From positions 1 to 48,958 of the forward strand of contig JAGWSB010000008.1 of assembly GCA_028876375.1 (NCBI GenBank): a stretch of 48,958 nucleotides of DNA, given 5' to 3'. The translations under genes were made by a program, and so were the position numbers. This DNA is from Chloroflexota bacterium. GTDB lineage: Bacteria; Chloroflexota; Limnocylindria; P2-11E. Positions 48,837 to 48,958 of this stretch are shown here, piece after piece. Position 1 is the stretch's first letter. The number at the start of each line of letters is the position of its first letter. The notes beneath the pieces are model-generated. The model saw only the letters and a list, made by a program, of their open reading frames with translations. It searched no databases and was not told where the DNA came from.

Positions 48837-48958
48837 GCTCGCCGCGGTCACCGACCGCGGCCGCGTGCGCGATGACAACCAGGACCGCTACCTGACGCTG
48901 CGGGCCGCGGGGACGACCTTGCTCGCGGTCGCCGACGGCGTCGGCGGAGAGGCCGGCG
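48829..48958 (+). CDS. PP2C-type protein phosphatase, partial (runs off the window end)
   Basis: The first 43 codons are visible from GTG 48829, overlapping the kinase stop by eight bases. The PP2C opening is clear: AVTDRGRVRDDNQDRYL, then LLAVADGVGGEAG, giving metal-binding Asp residues. It should dephosphorylate targets of the preceding kinase, as in the PknB-PstP pair. GGAGGTG overlaps the start codon itself, so the exact start is uncertain. Confidence 0.85.
   Translation, partial: MAELAAVTDRGRVRDDNQDRYLTLRAAGTTLLAVADGVGGEAG

Overview
The window is very GC-rich, gene-dense bacterial chromosome. It has many GTG starts, 1-4 base stop/start overlaps (ATGA, GTGA, TGATG) and operons on both strands. 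There is no rRNA, transposon, phage or CRISPR array. The gene set is MurT-GatD, DarA, PSP1, OpcA, CsoR, a Tad-type pilus cluster and an inositol-phospholipid operon, with LivJHMGF and a PASTA kinase. This fits an uncultured Gram-positive-like or Chloroflexota-type lineage (Limnocylindria-like is my best guess). An actinobacterial relative cannot be excluded from the sequence alone.

Layout. 1-2498 (minus): a Tad pilus fragment (CpaE-like, CpaB-like, TadG-like, TadE-like) behind a secreted hydrolase. 2532-5488 (minus): MerR regulator, MurT, a small unknown protein and GatD, for amidation of peptidoglycan precursors. 5653-7273 (minus): a sigma-54 activator overlapping a dodecin-like gene. 7410-10472 (minus): HD-GYP phosphodiesterase, DUF5317-like membrane protein and MFS transporter. 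10523-10749 (minus): a self-contained unit for a 25-residue hydrophobic peptide. 10906-15930 (minus): pdxS-pdxT-acetyltransferase-R3H/AAA ATPase-tmk-darA. 15976-20882 (plus): HNH nuclease, two paralogous glycosyltransferases, holB-like and PSP1. 20886-24862 (minus): small membrane protein, class A PBP and polyprenyl synthase. 24906-27186 (plus): orphan ATPase, small protein and tatC, with tRNA-Arg on the other strand. 27092-28498 (minus): rarA. 28552-34722 (plus): csoR, then an ArsR-headed operon with CDP-alcohol phosphotransferase, inositol-phosphate synthase, two acyltransferases, PHP protein and PimA-like mannosyltransferase. 34711-39411 (minus): a complete livJHMGF branched-chain amino acid ABC operon. 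39503-42009 (minus): lemA-htpX and a seven-repeat propeller protein. 42083-43945 (minus): transketolase, divergent from 44008-48958 (plus): gnd-zwf-opcA-PASTA kinase-PP2C phosphatase (cut by the window end).

Promoter logic is unusually readable. Twelve genes at the head of a transcription unit, or after a gap, have a TANNNT box 6-10 bases before the start codon, so transcription should begin at or next to the start codon (leaderless mRNA). Two genes that lack the box, the first glycosyltransferase and the PBP, instead have a perfect and a one-mismatch sigma-54 -24/-12 element at matching distance. A sigma-54 activator is encoded in the same window. A smaller group (lemA, livJ, ino1, the 25-residue peptide) has strong Shine-Dalgarno sequences instead.

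No gene-free stretch exceeds 300 bases. The longest is 10655-10905, which holds the promoter and ribosome binding site of the small peptide; I see nothing else in it.
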